Translations under genes and position numbers: made by a program
NCBI GenBank assembly: GCA_024638345.1
Contig: JAHEKL010000074.1
Coordinates: 1-10,959 of the forward strand
Length of the DNA stretch: 10,959 nucleotides
Reading direction: 5' to 3'
From: Gammaproteobacteria bacterium
Lineage (GTDB): Bacteria > Gemmatimonadota > Gemmatimonadetes > Longimicrobiales > Gaopeijiaceae
The notes under the pieces: model-generated
What the model saw: the letters and a program-made list of their open reading frames with translations, nothing else
What the model was told of the DNA's origin: nothing
The model's database searches: none
In this document: positions 1 through 6,462 of the stretch, piece after piece
How positions within the stretch are numbered: the first letter of the stretch is position 1
Layout of the letters: the number at the start of each line of letters is the position of its first letter

Positions 1-1
1 G

Positions 2-1138
2 CCGATCGATCCGACTCGTGCGGCCCGCACCGACGTTCCGTTGGCCATCTGGATCTGGCACACCGAGGAGCTGCTGTCCGATCCGAAGGCCGCACGCGCC
101 TCCGTCGACTACCTGGCGGATCGGGGAGTGGACGCAGTGTTCCTCCAGATCCCCAACGGTCCGGAGCTGAGAGGACGCCCAGGTGAGCGCTCCCTGGAAG
201 TGGAGCGGTTACGGCCGCTGCTCGCCTCGTTTCACGAGGCTGGAATTCGGGTCTACGCCCTGGATGGTGCACCGGATTTCGTGTCGCCCGAATATCACTA
301 CGGGATCGTCCAGACGGTCAAGAACGTGGGTGACTACAACGCCATCGTCTCCACGAACGAGCGGTTTCATGGGGTTCGCTACGACATCGAGCCGTATCTG
401 TTGCCCGGCTTTCGGGGTCCGGCGAGGCCGCGCATCCTCACCGATCTGCTTTCCCTGACCGAGCGAATGGTCGAGGTCGCTCATCGGAGCGGGCTCGTCG
501 TCGGCATGGACATTCCCTTCTGGTACGACCAACCTGACGAGCGGACGTTCCGGAGTGTCGAGGTGGAATGGAAGGGAGTCGTCCGACCGGCCAGCCAGCA
601 TCTGATCGACCTGGTCGACGACGTAGCGATCATGGCCTACCGGACGGTCGCGTACGGTGCCGATGGCACGATCGCACATTCACTAGACGAGCTGCGATTC
701 GCGGCCTCTCGAGACAAGTCGGTCTTCGTGGGGATCGAGACGGGTCCACTCCCCGACGAGGTCCTGCTCGAGTTCGGTGACCGACCGCGAGAGGGCTTTC
801 CTCAGGGAGTCACTGATCGGGATCGCGTCGTGGCGACCCAGCAGCGCGAATCCCTTCGGCTCACGCTGATCCCGGCCGGTGCGTTACCGGACACGGAGAG
901 GGCGTCCGTCTCGGCGACCCGGTTGGGCTCGGCGATCTGGTGGCCTATCGAACGCAGGATCTCCGTGCCCGCCGCCAAGCTCACCTTCGCAGGTCTCGGG
1001 CCTGACAGACTGACCGAAGTGCTCTCGGATACGGCCTTCGAGCTTTCCGGCTTTCCTTCGTTCGCGGGGTTCGCCATCCACGATCTCATCGGATGGCAGC
1101 GACTTCTGCAAGACACCAATTCGCCGGGCCAGCCCTGA
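2..1138 (+). CDS. TIM-barrel glycoside-hydrolase-like protein, 5' end cut by window edge
   Basis: The reading frame is open to the left edge (first whole codon at 2), so the gene probably begins upstream. The only local start, TTG at 41, has no clear Shine-Dalgarno and would begin almost directly on the first beta-strand (AIWIWHTEE), so it is unlikely to be genuine. Counting from that TTG, the protein shows alternating strand/helix blocks typical of a (beta/alpha)8 barrel: VDAVFLQIP (30-38), IRVYALDG (69-76), GVRYDIEPY (111-119), LVVGMDIPFW (152-161), VDDVAIMAYR (192-201) and SVFVGIETG (227-235). An acidic D-x-E motif at a strand end plus a later 'MAYR' strand is reminiscent of GH18-like barrels, with D115 and E117 as candidate active-site acids. 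I cannot name a family or substrate. The stop is followed by a 95-nt gap before the DUF1207-like gene, with no obvious terminator. The barrel fold is likely; enzymatic activity is inference. Confidence 0.7.
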   Translation, partial: PIDPTRAARTDVPLAIWIWHTEELLSDPKAARASVDYLADRGVDAVFLQIPNGPELRGRPGERSLEVERLRPLLASFHEAGIRVYALDGAPDFVSPEYHYGIVQTVKNVGDYNAIVSTNERFHGVRYDIEPYLLPGFRGPARPRILTDLLSLTERMVEVAHRSGLVVGMDIPFWYDQPDERTFRSVEVEWKGVVRPASQHLIDLVDDVAIMAYRTVAYGADGTIAHSLDELRFAASRDKSVFVGIETGPLPDEVLLEFGDRPREGFPQGVTDRDRVVATQQRESLRLTLIPAGALPDTERASVSATRLGSAIWWPIERRISVPAAKLTFAGLGPDRLTEVLSDTAFELSGFPSFAGFAIHDLIGWQRLLQDTNSPGQP

Positions 1139-1174
1139 TTCGGGTTGCGTCGTAGAATATGACGTAAAACATTT

Positions 1175-1201
1175 GGTGGAGACGGTGGGTCTCCGTCCAC
1201 C
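1175..1201. repeat. Inverted repeat with two competing stems upstream of the DUF1207-like gene
   Basis: GGAGAC (1178-1183) and GTCTCC (1189-1194) are perfect complements around a 5-nt loop. The flanks GGTGGA (1175-1180) and TCCACC (1196-1201) can also pair, so an inner and an outer stem compete. No T-run follows, so it is not a standard intrinsic terminator. It lies 20 nt before the Shine-Dalgarno of the following gene, so it could be a 5'-UTR structure; that role is inference. Confidence 0.45.
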
Positions 1202-1220
1202 CTATGCCGTCCCGCACGCC

Positions 1221-1227
1221 GGGAGAG
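1221..1227 (+). promoter_or_regulatory. Shine-Dalgarno that decides the ATG 1234 start
   Basis: GGGAGAG sits 6 nt before ATG 1234. The earlier in-frame ATG at 1204 has only the purine-rich arm of the inverted repeat about 20 nt upstream. This favours 1234, which also gives a more normal signal peptide. Confidence 0.6.
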
Positions 1228-1233
1228 CCGCCC

Positions 1234-2271
1234 ATGATCGACGACTCTGGCCATCTCGCCCGCCGGGCGAGCGCTGCGCTGCTCGGGGCGGCGCTCTGGG
1301 TCTGCGTGGGTCCGTCAGGCCATCTCGCCGCGCAGGGATGGTGGTCCTTCGAGGACCGCGACTACTTCGCTCCCCTGACATCCGGGGTCCGTGAGCCGCA
1401 CGTGAGCGCGCTCGCGATCGCGTGGGCCGACCGAATGGCCTACCTCGTCGAGGACGAGGATCCCAGGAGGGTTTGGGACATCGACCTCGGGGTCGAACTC
1501 CCCATCGCCGGGTGGGAGCTCGGAATCGCCCAGGGCGGAAGGGTTTCCGAAGGTGGTCTCGGCATCGGTCTCTGGCTTCCCATCGACTTCCACATGATCG
1601 AGGATTTCGTCGACGTCTCGAACCCGATCGTCAACACGGACTATCGGTTCGGGGGAGCGCTCAAGCTTCAATACGGACTGACCCCCGAGCGTTTTCTCGG
1701 CCTTCGCGTGATGGCCGGGCACGAAAGCACCCACCTCGGCGATGAATTCTCGGTCGCCGGACTACGTGAGTTCCCGGACACCTTCGAGAGGATCAACGTA
1801 AGCTGGGAGTTCCTCGATCTCGGTGTGCTCTACGAGGACCTCTACGGCCCGGTATGGTCCGCTCGAGTCGGGGTGACGACGACACTTCCATTCCGAGACA
1901 GCTACTACAGCGTCGATGCCCTCAGCGCCACGCAGTCCGCCCTCGGTCCGGTCACGGAGTCGTCCCGGTGGGTGGACCCCTATTTCGGACTCGAGGCCGA
2001 GTGGGAAGAAGCCCTCGGAAGCTGGGGTCCGTATGTGTCCGGAGAGGCCCGCTGGCGCTCGATCTACGACTACCACAAGTCCGAGCCGGAGGCCGATGAA
2101 GATCGGCAGCTGTCCTTCAATCTGGTGGTCGGGGTGCGCAAAGCCGGTGGAGGCGCCCTCGGCCGCGCCTCACCCTTCGTGAGGCTCTATCATGGGGTGA
2201 ACCCCCACGGACAGTTCCGCAACCAGGACGACTACACGCAGTTCGGAATCGGGCTACGGCTCGTCCGCTGA
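1234..2271 (+). CDS. DUF1207-like secreted, probably outer-membrane beta-barrel protein
   Basis: This 345-residue protein starts at ATG 1234 (an ATG at 1204 would add 10 residues). The N-terminus has an arginine pair (10-11), a hydrophobic core (about 12-28) and an Ala-rich end LAAQ (31-34), which reads as a Sec signal peptide. The mature part is rich in alternating polar/hydrophobic strands with aromatic residues and ends ...GIGLRLVR, as expected for a beta-barrel. Blocks I associate with DUF1207 are DYFAPL...REPH (44-56), HESTHLGDEF (163-172) and GVNPHGQFR (321-329). The family has no established biochemical role that I know of; the outer-membrane location is inferred. The paired histidines in HESTH are notable as possible ligands. 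It is separated by 11 nt from the small ORF downstream, so the two may be co-transcribed. Family assignment is from memory of motifs. Confidence 0.8.
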   Translation: MIDDSGHLARRASAALLGAALWVCVGPSGHLAAQGWWSFEDRDYFAPLTSGVREPHVSALAIAWADRMAYLVEDEDPRRVWDIDLGVELPIAGWELGIAQGGRVSEGGLGIGLWLPIDFHMIEDFVDVSNPIVNTDYRFGGALKLQYGLTPERFLGLRVMAGHESTHLGDEFSVAGLREFPDTFERINVSWEFLDLGVLYEDLYGPVWSARVGVTTTLPFRDSYYSVDALSATQSALGPVTESSRWVDPYFGLEAEWEEALGSWGPYVSGEARWRSIYDYHKSEPEADEDRQLSFNLVVGVRKAGGGALGRASPFVRLYHGVNPHGQFRNQDDYTQFGIGLRLVR

Positions 2272-2282
2272 TCGGAGGATTC

Positions 2283-2615
2283 ATGTACACCTTGGACCGA
2301 AACGTCGTCCTGATGGCCTACCGCTCGGAGCATCCGGACAAGCGCGACCCGAAAGAGGTGACGCTCCAGCAGTTCGACTCGGACCTGGTGAGCCGATATG
2401 ACGCCGAGCTCGTGCGTCAGACACCGGATTGGGGGATCCCGATGAATCCGTTCACCCGCTCCATGCTGGTCTTCTTTGCGACACGCTCGACTGCGCAGAC
2501 CACTCGAACACGGGTCAGACACGCCTGTCAGTACTTCGACTCTGTCCGGCCCCAACAGACATCTGCACCTGTCCCGACACCCTCTCCGGATCCACCGTCC
2601 GAGTCGAATTCGTGA
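2283..2615 (+). CDS. Small hypothetical protein with a doubtful C-terminal part
   Basis: A 110-residue ORF starts at ATG 2283, with GGAGGA at 2274-2279, slightly close at 3 nt, and 11 nt after the preceding stop. I do not recognise it. Residues 1 to about 67 look genuinely coding, with mostly G/C third positions and an ordinary acidic, globular composition (for example VVLMAYRSEHPDKRDP). After about residue 68 (from around base 2487) the third-position bias falls, and the tail becomes Thr/Arg- then Pro/Ser-rich, ending PSPDPPSESNS. No signal peptide or membrane segment is visible. Either the tail is a disordered extension or the gene has decayed or frameshifted near base 2490. Without this ORF the interval 2272-2759 would be a 488-nt non-coding stretch. 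Confidence 0.45.
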   Translation: MYTLDRNVVLMAYRSEHPDKRDPKEVTLQQFDSDLVSRYDAELVRQTPDWGIPMNPFTRSMLVFFATRSTAQTTRTRVRHACQYFDSVRPQQTSAPVPTPSPDPPSESNS

Positions 2616-2690
2616 CCGCGCGCCCCGGTCCTTTCGGTCGTGGTGCGCTTTCCGCGATCATGTTGGGTGAGGTCGAAATCAGGCGGCGGC

Positions 2691-2696
2691 TAGCAT
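2691..2696 (+). promoter_or_regulatory. Possible -10 element for the CxxC membrane gene
   Basis: TAGCAT lies in the 144-nt gap 2616-2759, 63 nt before the chosen ATG. No convincing -35 is seen at 16-19 nt upstream; TTGGGT (2663-2668) is 22 nt away. It is listed only because it is the best promoter-like match in the gap. Confidence 0.18.
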
Positions 2697-2759
2697 GACG
2701 TTTGCAGGGACCGGTTGGGAAGGCATGATCCCAGCTCACGACAACGCGGAATGCAGATC

Positions 2760-3563
2760 ATGAGACTCTCCCCCAGCGACGAAAACCACCTCAGAGAGCG
2801 CGCCATGGCCGTCGGGATGCCGGCGTGTGACGAATGCGTGGTCCGCTCGGGCGACTTCGACGACGGAGGGATCTGGGTCGGCTCCGAAGGCGGTTTGGTC
2901 GGTCGAAAGAAGTGGATCAAGGGTCGATGGACGGTCGAAGTCGACAGTCGGAGATACTCGGTCGGGCAGGACCAGGACCAGCGAGTGATCGCCTACGCCC
3001 CGGCCGATGAGAGTCGAGGTTTCTCGGTCTGGCGATCCACCAGTATCGCGATTCGATACACCATGCTGGCGGTGGTGACCGCCGTCTGGACCGTCGTAGG
3101 ATTCATCTTCTGGCTCCCACTCCTGGTCAGGGGCACCGTCGGGTTCCTGGTGAACGCCGTATATGCGAATCTGGCCGCTCCGGACGCGGACGTGCCCAAT
3201 CGGGCTCTTCAGCACGCAGCCCTCTTCTACGTCAACGGCTTCCGGTCGATCTACCGCGCGGTCCTGGAGCCTCATTCGGGTGACCCCGAACGGACGCCTA
3301 CCTTTCGGAGTGGACGGTTCCTGACGGAGGTCATCTGGGCCGTCCTGTCATGGTGGGTGGTTCTGTTCGTTCTGGCAGGGTCGGGCGAGGCTCTGGGGTG
3401 GTCCAGAGAAGAGCTCGCGTCCCCCATCGGATGGTTCGTAGATCAGGTGGCGATGGCCTGGTCGTGGCTGATCGACATGATCGATGAACTGATCCTGCGC
3501 GCGAGGGGCATGGGGAACGCGACACCGTCAACCACCGGTCTCGAGGGAGCACCGGGTCCCTGA
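2760..3563 (+). CDS. Unrecognised membrane protein with N-terminal CxxC motif
   Basis: I choose ATG 2760 (267 residues), with GCGGA ending at 2750; ATG 2751 is also possible, and an upstream TTG at 2715 has no support. Residues 1-90 form a soluble, charged domain containing C23-D-E-C26 and a Gly/Trp-rich segment (GGIWVGSEGG, 36-45). A hydrophobic region follows at about 99-140: a strong helix at 101-123, then a weaker one at 126-140. A linker leads to another helix at about 188-207 (EVIWAVLSWWVVLFVLAG) and an amphipathic Trp-rich stretch at 222-246. No signal peptide is seen, so the N-terminal domain is probably cytoplasmic. C23/C26 could bind metal or be redox-active, but with only one CxxC a zinc site would need partners elsewhere. 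I do not recognise the family. It converges on the minus-strand operon, with 60 nt between stops and no clear bidirectional terminator. Confidence 0.7.
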   Translation: MRLSPSDENHLRERAMAVGMPACDECVVRSGDFDDGGIWVGSEGGLVGRKKWIKGRWTVEVDSRRYSVGQDQDQRVIAYAPADESRGFSVWRSTSIAIRYTMLAVVTAVWTVVGFIFWLPLLVRGTVGFLVNAVYANLAAPDADVPNRALQHAALFYVNGFRSIYRAVLEPHSGDPERTPTFRSGRFLTEVIWAVLSWWVVLFVLAGSGEALGWSREELASPIGWFVDQVAMAWSWLIDMIDELILRARGMGNATPSTTGLEGAPGP

Positions 3564-3623
3564 GTTGATTCTGCCCGACACGGAGAGCTCGGACCCATCA
3601 AGCTGCCGGTGCCCGCGCCCGGG

Positions 3624-4139
3624 TCAAGCGCCTCCGACTGTGAACTCCGATCCGATGAATCGCACGAACACGAAGGCGGCCTGACATAGGTTGAAGACCA
3701 GCGCCGCGAAGTAGAGTGAGTAGTTCAGCTCGGGCCAGACGCTCAGGATGACCAATGCCAACGCGATTTGATCGAGCAGCTCCAAGGTACCGACCAGGCT
3801 CACGGCGAGTCGATCCGGCGGGAACGACCCTTGGACGGGCTGATAAGAGCGGACGAAGGAGAGGATCACGCCGTAGTTGAAGATCAGAAGAATCACGGCG
3901 CAAATTCTCCAGATCAGGCTCTCATCCAGACCGAATCCACTCAGTGCGATCGGAATGAGGCTCGCGCCGACGACCACGACGCTCGTCGAGATCACGATCC
4001 TGAGACGCAAGATGTTGTGGGCCGCCTCGACGCGATCCCCTCGCTCCCTGAGCACGCTCACCAGAGCGGCGAACCCGGCGAACGCCGCCGCGATCTCGGC
4101 GAGGTTCATCAGCGTTCCGCTGGCATCTGAAATCGGCAT
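3624..4139 (-). CDS. Small five-helix integral membrane protein of unknown function
   Basis: The 171-residue product is nearly all membrane-embedded. Predicted helices are at about 11-30 (Ala-rich, AEIAAAFAGFAALVSVL), 47-68, 75-97, 113-134 and 139-162, separated by short polar loops such as RERGDRVEAA (31-40) and PVQGSFPPDR (101-110). The first helix recalls a widespread group of uncharacterised small membrane proteins with an 'AEIAxxFxGFAALV' opening, but I know no function. The ATG at 4139 has a weak ribosome site. A second ATG at 4109 (residue 11, MNLAEIAAA) is preceded by AGCGGA at good spacing and may be the true start. The gene follows the DUF1295-like gene by 45 nt and is probably the last of a minus-strand operon. 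Confidence 0.7.
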   Translation of the reverse strand: MPISDASGTLMNLAEIAAAFAGFAALVSVLRERGDRVEAAHNILRLRIVISTSVVVVGASLIPIALSGFGLDESLIWRICAVILLIFNYGVILSFVRSYQPVQGSFPPDRLAVSLVGTLELLDQIALALVILSVWPELNYSLYFAALVFNLCQAAFVFVRFIGSEFTVGGA

Positions 4140-4184
4140 TACCTGAGGTCCACGTCGTTTGGGCTCGACACCGCGGCGAACGCG

Positions 4185-5069
4185 TTATCCACTCGCATTG
4201 GGCGGAGGCAGGGGAATCAGCAGGGGGGTCTGCTCTTTGTAGTCTTCGTAGTCGGTCAGGCCACCCCACTTCTCGTCCGCTTTCTTCTCCAGCTTGGGAA
4301 CGCCGCTCACTCGAGTGAGAAGCAGCGCCACGAAGACCGGTGAGACGAGTGTCGCCATCTGCCACCCCTGAAGCGCAGGCAGAGCGATCAGAGCAATCCC
4401 GATCCACAGGACGATCTCACCGAAGTAGTTCGGATGACGCGACCACGCCCACAGACCGCTTCGAATGAAGCGTCCTTCGTTTTCGGGGTTCTCGCGAAAG
4501 CGCGCCTTCTGGGCATCGGCAGCGACCTCCACTCCGAACCCCAATACCCAGGCCGCCAGGCCGACCACACCCGGCACTCCGAATCCCGCCGGACCGGTAC
4601 TCGTGATCGCGGCGAGAGCTGCACCGAGTGTGACGCTGACCCAGAGACCCTGCAGAGTCCATGCCGTGAAGAACCGCAAGGGTGAGGGCTTGATCTCGTC
4701 GAAGCGTTCGTCCTTCCCCACCTTGTGGATCCGCGTGGAGAGGAACGCTCCCAGACGCACCGCCCAGATCAAGACGAGCGTCGTCAGCACGATGGAACGA
4801 GGATCCGGGGCCGCAGTCAGGATCAGCGCCATCAGCGTGAGGGAGACGTAGGTGAGGCTCCCGACGATGTCGAAGAAGCGCTCGGTCTGGAAGACGTAGG
4901 CCGGGATGAAAGCCAGCCACTGAATCGCGAAGGCCAGCCCGACCGCGAGGGCGAAGACGGGGACGCCCAGGACCGAGCTGCCGCCCTGGCTTCCGGCCCA
5001 CGCGATCCCCGCTCCGATGAGGATCACGATCGGAAGTGCGATGAGCGAGACCCGTCGAGTCTTTTCGAT
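4185..5069 (-). CDS. DUF1295 / steroid 5-alpha-reductase-like membrane enzyme, with apparent ATC start
   Basis: The protein is multi-helix and carries the DUF1295/isoprenylcysteine-methyltransferase-like signature GLWAWSRHPNYFGE (205-218, counted from the ATC) and the usual ending YEDYKEQTPLLIPLP (274-288). Hydrophobic segments lie at about 6-24, 34-57, 70-85, 94-110, 134-154, 165-182, 215-233 and 240-254. Family members are annotated as putative reductases or methyltransferases of lipid-like substrates; the substrate here is unknown. No ATG, GTG or TTG occurs in frame between the cinA stop and GTG 5027. That GTG has no Shine-Dalgarno and would remove the first 14 residues, IEKTRRVSLIALPIV, which make a normal positively charged, hydrophobic membrane N-terminus. 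GGAGG at 5081-5077 lies exactly 7 nt before an ATC codon (5069-5067), so I place the start there (294 residues). The fallback is GTG 5027 (280 residues). It lies 29 nt after cinA, in the same operon. Confidence 0.85.
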   Translation of the reverse strand: MEKTRRVSLIALPIVILIGAGIAWAGSQGGSSVLGVPVFALAVGLAFAIQWLAFIPAYVFQTERFFDIVGSLTYVSLTLMALILTAAPDPRSIVLTTLVLIWAVRLGAFLSTRIHKVGKDERFDEIKPSPLRFFTAWTLQGLWVSVTLGAALAAITSTGPAGFGVPGVVGLAAWVLGFGVEVAADAQKARFRENPENEGRFIRSGLWAWSRHPNYFGEIVLWIGIALIALPALQGWQMATLVSPVFVALLLTRVSGVPKLEKKADEKWGGLTDYEDYKEQTPLLIPLPPPNASG

Positions 5070-5076
5070 GGTGACG

Positions 5077-5081
5077 CCTCC
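5077..5081 (-). promoter_or_regulatory. Shine-Dalgarno pointing to an ATC start codon
   Basis: On the minus strand the order is GGAGG, a 7-nt spacer CGTCACC, then ATC GAA AAG. The motif is full-strength and well spaced, falls in the short gap after cinA, and serves no ATG/GTG/TTG in any frame within reach. It is the main reason for starting the DUF1295-like gene at 5069. Confidence 0.6.
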
Positions 5082-5098
5082 GTGGCGCGCGCGGCTGC

Positions 5099-6376
5099 TC
5101 AGGCCCTCGACTCCCTGGAGACTGCTCGCGCCACCAGGTGGAGAGCTGCCGTGCTGGCGTAGGCTCGAACTCTCTCGGCATCCCCCGGAAGAATCAATGT
5201 CGTCGATCTGGCACCCTCCGGAGAATGCACCGCAAAGATCACCCTTCCCGCCTCTCGCCGCGATGATTCGGATTCTTCGGCCCTGGTCACCGCGACTCCG
5301 ACGTCGGCGAAGAGCCTGGAAGCGGCCTCTCGCGCCATTGCGACCGCACTCTCCTCGGGCGAGAGGCGTCGCTCAGCGGTCTCGGCCAAAGGAAGCTCGA
5401 AACCTATGCCGTTTGAACGGACCTCCGGCGTGACCAAACCACCCCGATAGAAACGCGACAGCTCTGTCGTTTCCGTGATCCGGTTGGCCAGGGCCCCACC
5501 GGTGATCGATTCGGCCGTCGCCAGAGTCCACCCACGCTCGACGAGCCGCGCCGCGAGGGTCACCTCGATGGTCTGGGCGTCCGCCCCGAAGATCAGCGGT
5601 CCCAGCCGCTTCCGAATCTCTCTTTCCAGCGGATCGATCAGACCCACAGCTTCTTCAACGCTCGCGGCACGCGCGGTGAGTCGGACTTTGATCTCACCGA
5701 CCGATGCCAGAAAGGCGAGGGTCGGATTCTCCGATCGGTCGAAGAGGTCACCCAGTAGCTCCGCGACCCGGGACTCCGACTCCCCCCAGGTCCTAAGTAG
5801 CCGACTGTGCACGACCGCCCCGGCGCGTCCGGACTCGTCCAACAGGAACGGCACTACTTGATGGTCGAGCATCTCCTGCATCTCCGACGTCACTCCGGGT
5901 AGCGCGAAGATCCAAGTGTCGCCGACGCGGATGCGAAGACCCGGAGCCGTCCCGCGTGGATTGGGGATCAGCACTGCCCCAGCGGGGTGCTGAGCCTGCC
6001 GCAGGTTGCTCTCCGGCATCTCCCTGCCCCTCGCGGCCCAACGAGCTCGCAAACGACCGGCATACTCGTCCGAGAACTCCATGGTCAACCCCGCCGCACG
6101 GCAGAGGGCCTCTCTCGTGATATCGTCCTGCGTTGGACCCAGCCCGCCCGTGAGGACGACGGCGTCCGACCGATCCATTGCCCGTGAGATCGCGTCAGCT
6201 GCACGAGCCAGGTTGTCCCCTACGACCGCTTGATGGAAGTGGTCGAGCCCAGCTGCGGCGAGCCGCCTCCCGATCTCTGCGGCATTCGAGTTGACGGTCT
6301 GCCCCAGGAGCAGCTCCGTCCCCACGGCCAGGACCTCTACGATCAAGTTCTGAGCCCGCGCTCGTCGGGCTTGCAC
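5099..6376 (-). CDS. cinA: CinA-family protein with a degenerate NMN-deamidase domain
   Basis: Two-domain CinA, 425 residues from GTG 6376 or 415 from TTG 6346. The N-terminal MoaB/MogA-like (COG1058) domain is intact: EVLAVGTELLLGQTVNSN (14-31), TGGLGPTQDDITRE (76-89), ALPGVTSEM (158-166) and RTWGESES (195-202). In the family this domain hydrolyses ADP-ribose-type pyrophosphates. The C-terminal domain (about 268-420) matches PncC, which deamidates nicotinamide mononucleotide for NAD recycling, and keeps the AESITGG motif (288-294). The segment after GG that normally reads like 'YSNxxK' is TPEVRSN here (316-322), without Tyr or Lys. The usual GIAGPGGG loop is replaced by RAEESESSRREAG (365-377). 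The deamidase is therefore probably inactive or altered. Since the family motif begins 'xVEVLAVGTELL', TTG 6346 fits the usual N-terminus better. The gene sits 75 nt after the Big2 lipoprotein gene and 29 nt before the DUF1295-like start. Confidence 0.93.
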   Translation of the reverse strand: MQARRARAQNLIVEVLAVGTELLLGQTVNSNAAEIGRRLAAAGLDHFHQAVVGDNLARAADAISRAMDRSDAVVLTGGLGPTQDDITREALCRAAGLTMEFSDEYAGRLRARWAARGREMPESNLRQAQHPAGAVLIPNPRGTAPGLRIRVGDTWIFALPGVTSEMQEMLDHQVVPFLLDESGRAGAVVHSRLLRTWGESESRVAELLGDLFDRSENPTLAFLASVGEIKVRLTARAASVEEAVGLIDPLEREIRKRLGPLIFGADAQTIEVTLAARLVERGWTLATAESITGGALANRITETTELSRFYRGGLVTPEVRSNGIGFELPLAETAERRLSPEESAVAMAREAASRLFADVGVAVTRAEESESSRREAGRVIFAVHSPEGARSTTLILPGDAERVRAYASTAALHLVARAVSRESRA

Positions 6377-6390
6377 GCAGTTACGCTCAT
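6343..6390 (-). CDS. Possible 15-codon leader ORF overlapping the cinA start
   Basis: On the minus strand GGAG (6400-6397) is followed 6 nt later by ATG (6390-6388), giving MSVTACKPDERGLRT and a TGA at 6345-6343. The stop overlaps the preferred cinA TTG start as TTGA (6346-6343), an arrangement typical of translational coupling. The frame differs from cinA. It could be a genuine leader peptide, chance, or the remains of an altered cinA start. No sequence similarity supports it. Confidence 0.25.
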   Translation of the reverse strand: MSVTACKPDERGLRT

Positions 6391-6436
6391 CGTCCGCTCC
6401 ATTCAGTTCGGGCCGCGAGGCCTGGAGACGCGTTGC

Positions 6437-6462
6437 CGATCCCGGTTCAGCTCACCGGATCG
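6437..6462 (-). repeat. Imperfect hairpin around the stop codon of the Big2 lipoprotein gene
   Basis: Read on the minus strand, CGATCCGGT and ACCGGGATCG pair into nine base pairs with one bulged base around the loop GAGCTGA, which contains the TGA stop. No T-run follows. It may stabilise the 3' end or partly terminate transcription before cinA, or be chance in GC-rich DNA. Confidence 0.3.

Noticed and set aside
41..43. TTG 41 as the true start of the first gene
   Set aside because: The frame is open upstream to the window edge, there is no Shine-Dalgarno, and the protein would begin at its first beta-strand with no signal peptide.
3564..3623. Bidirectional terminator between the convergent genes
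   Set aside because: Only short (4 bp) GC stems can be drawn and there is no T-run on either strand.
5025..5027. GTG 5027 as the start of the DUF1295-like gene
   Set aside because: It lacks a ribosome site and removes the basic, hydrophobic N-terminus. It is kept only as the fallback start.
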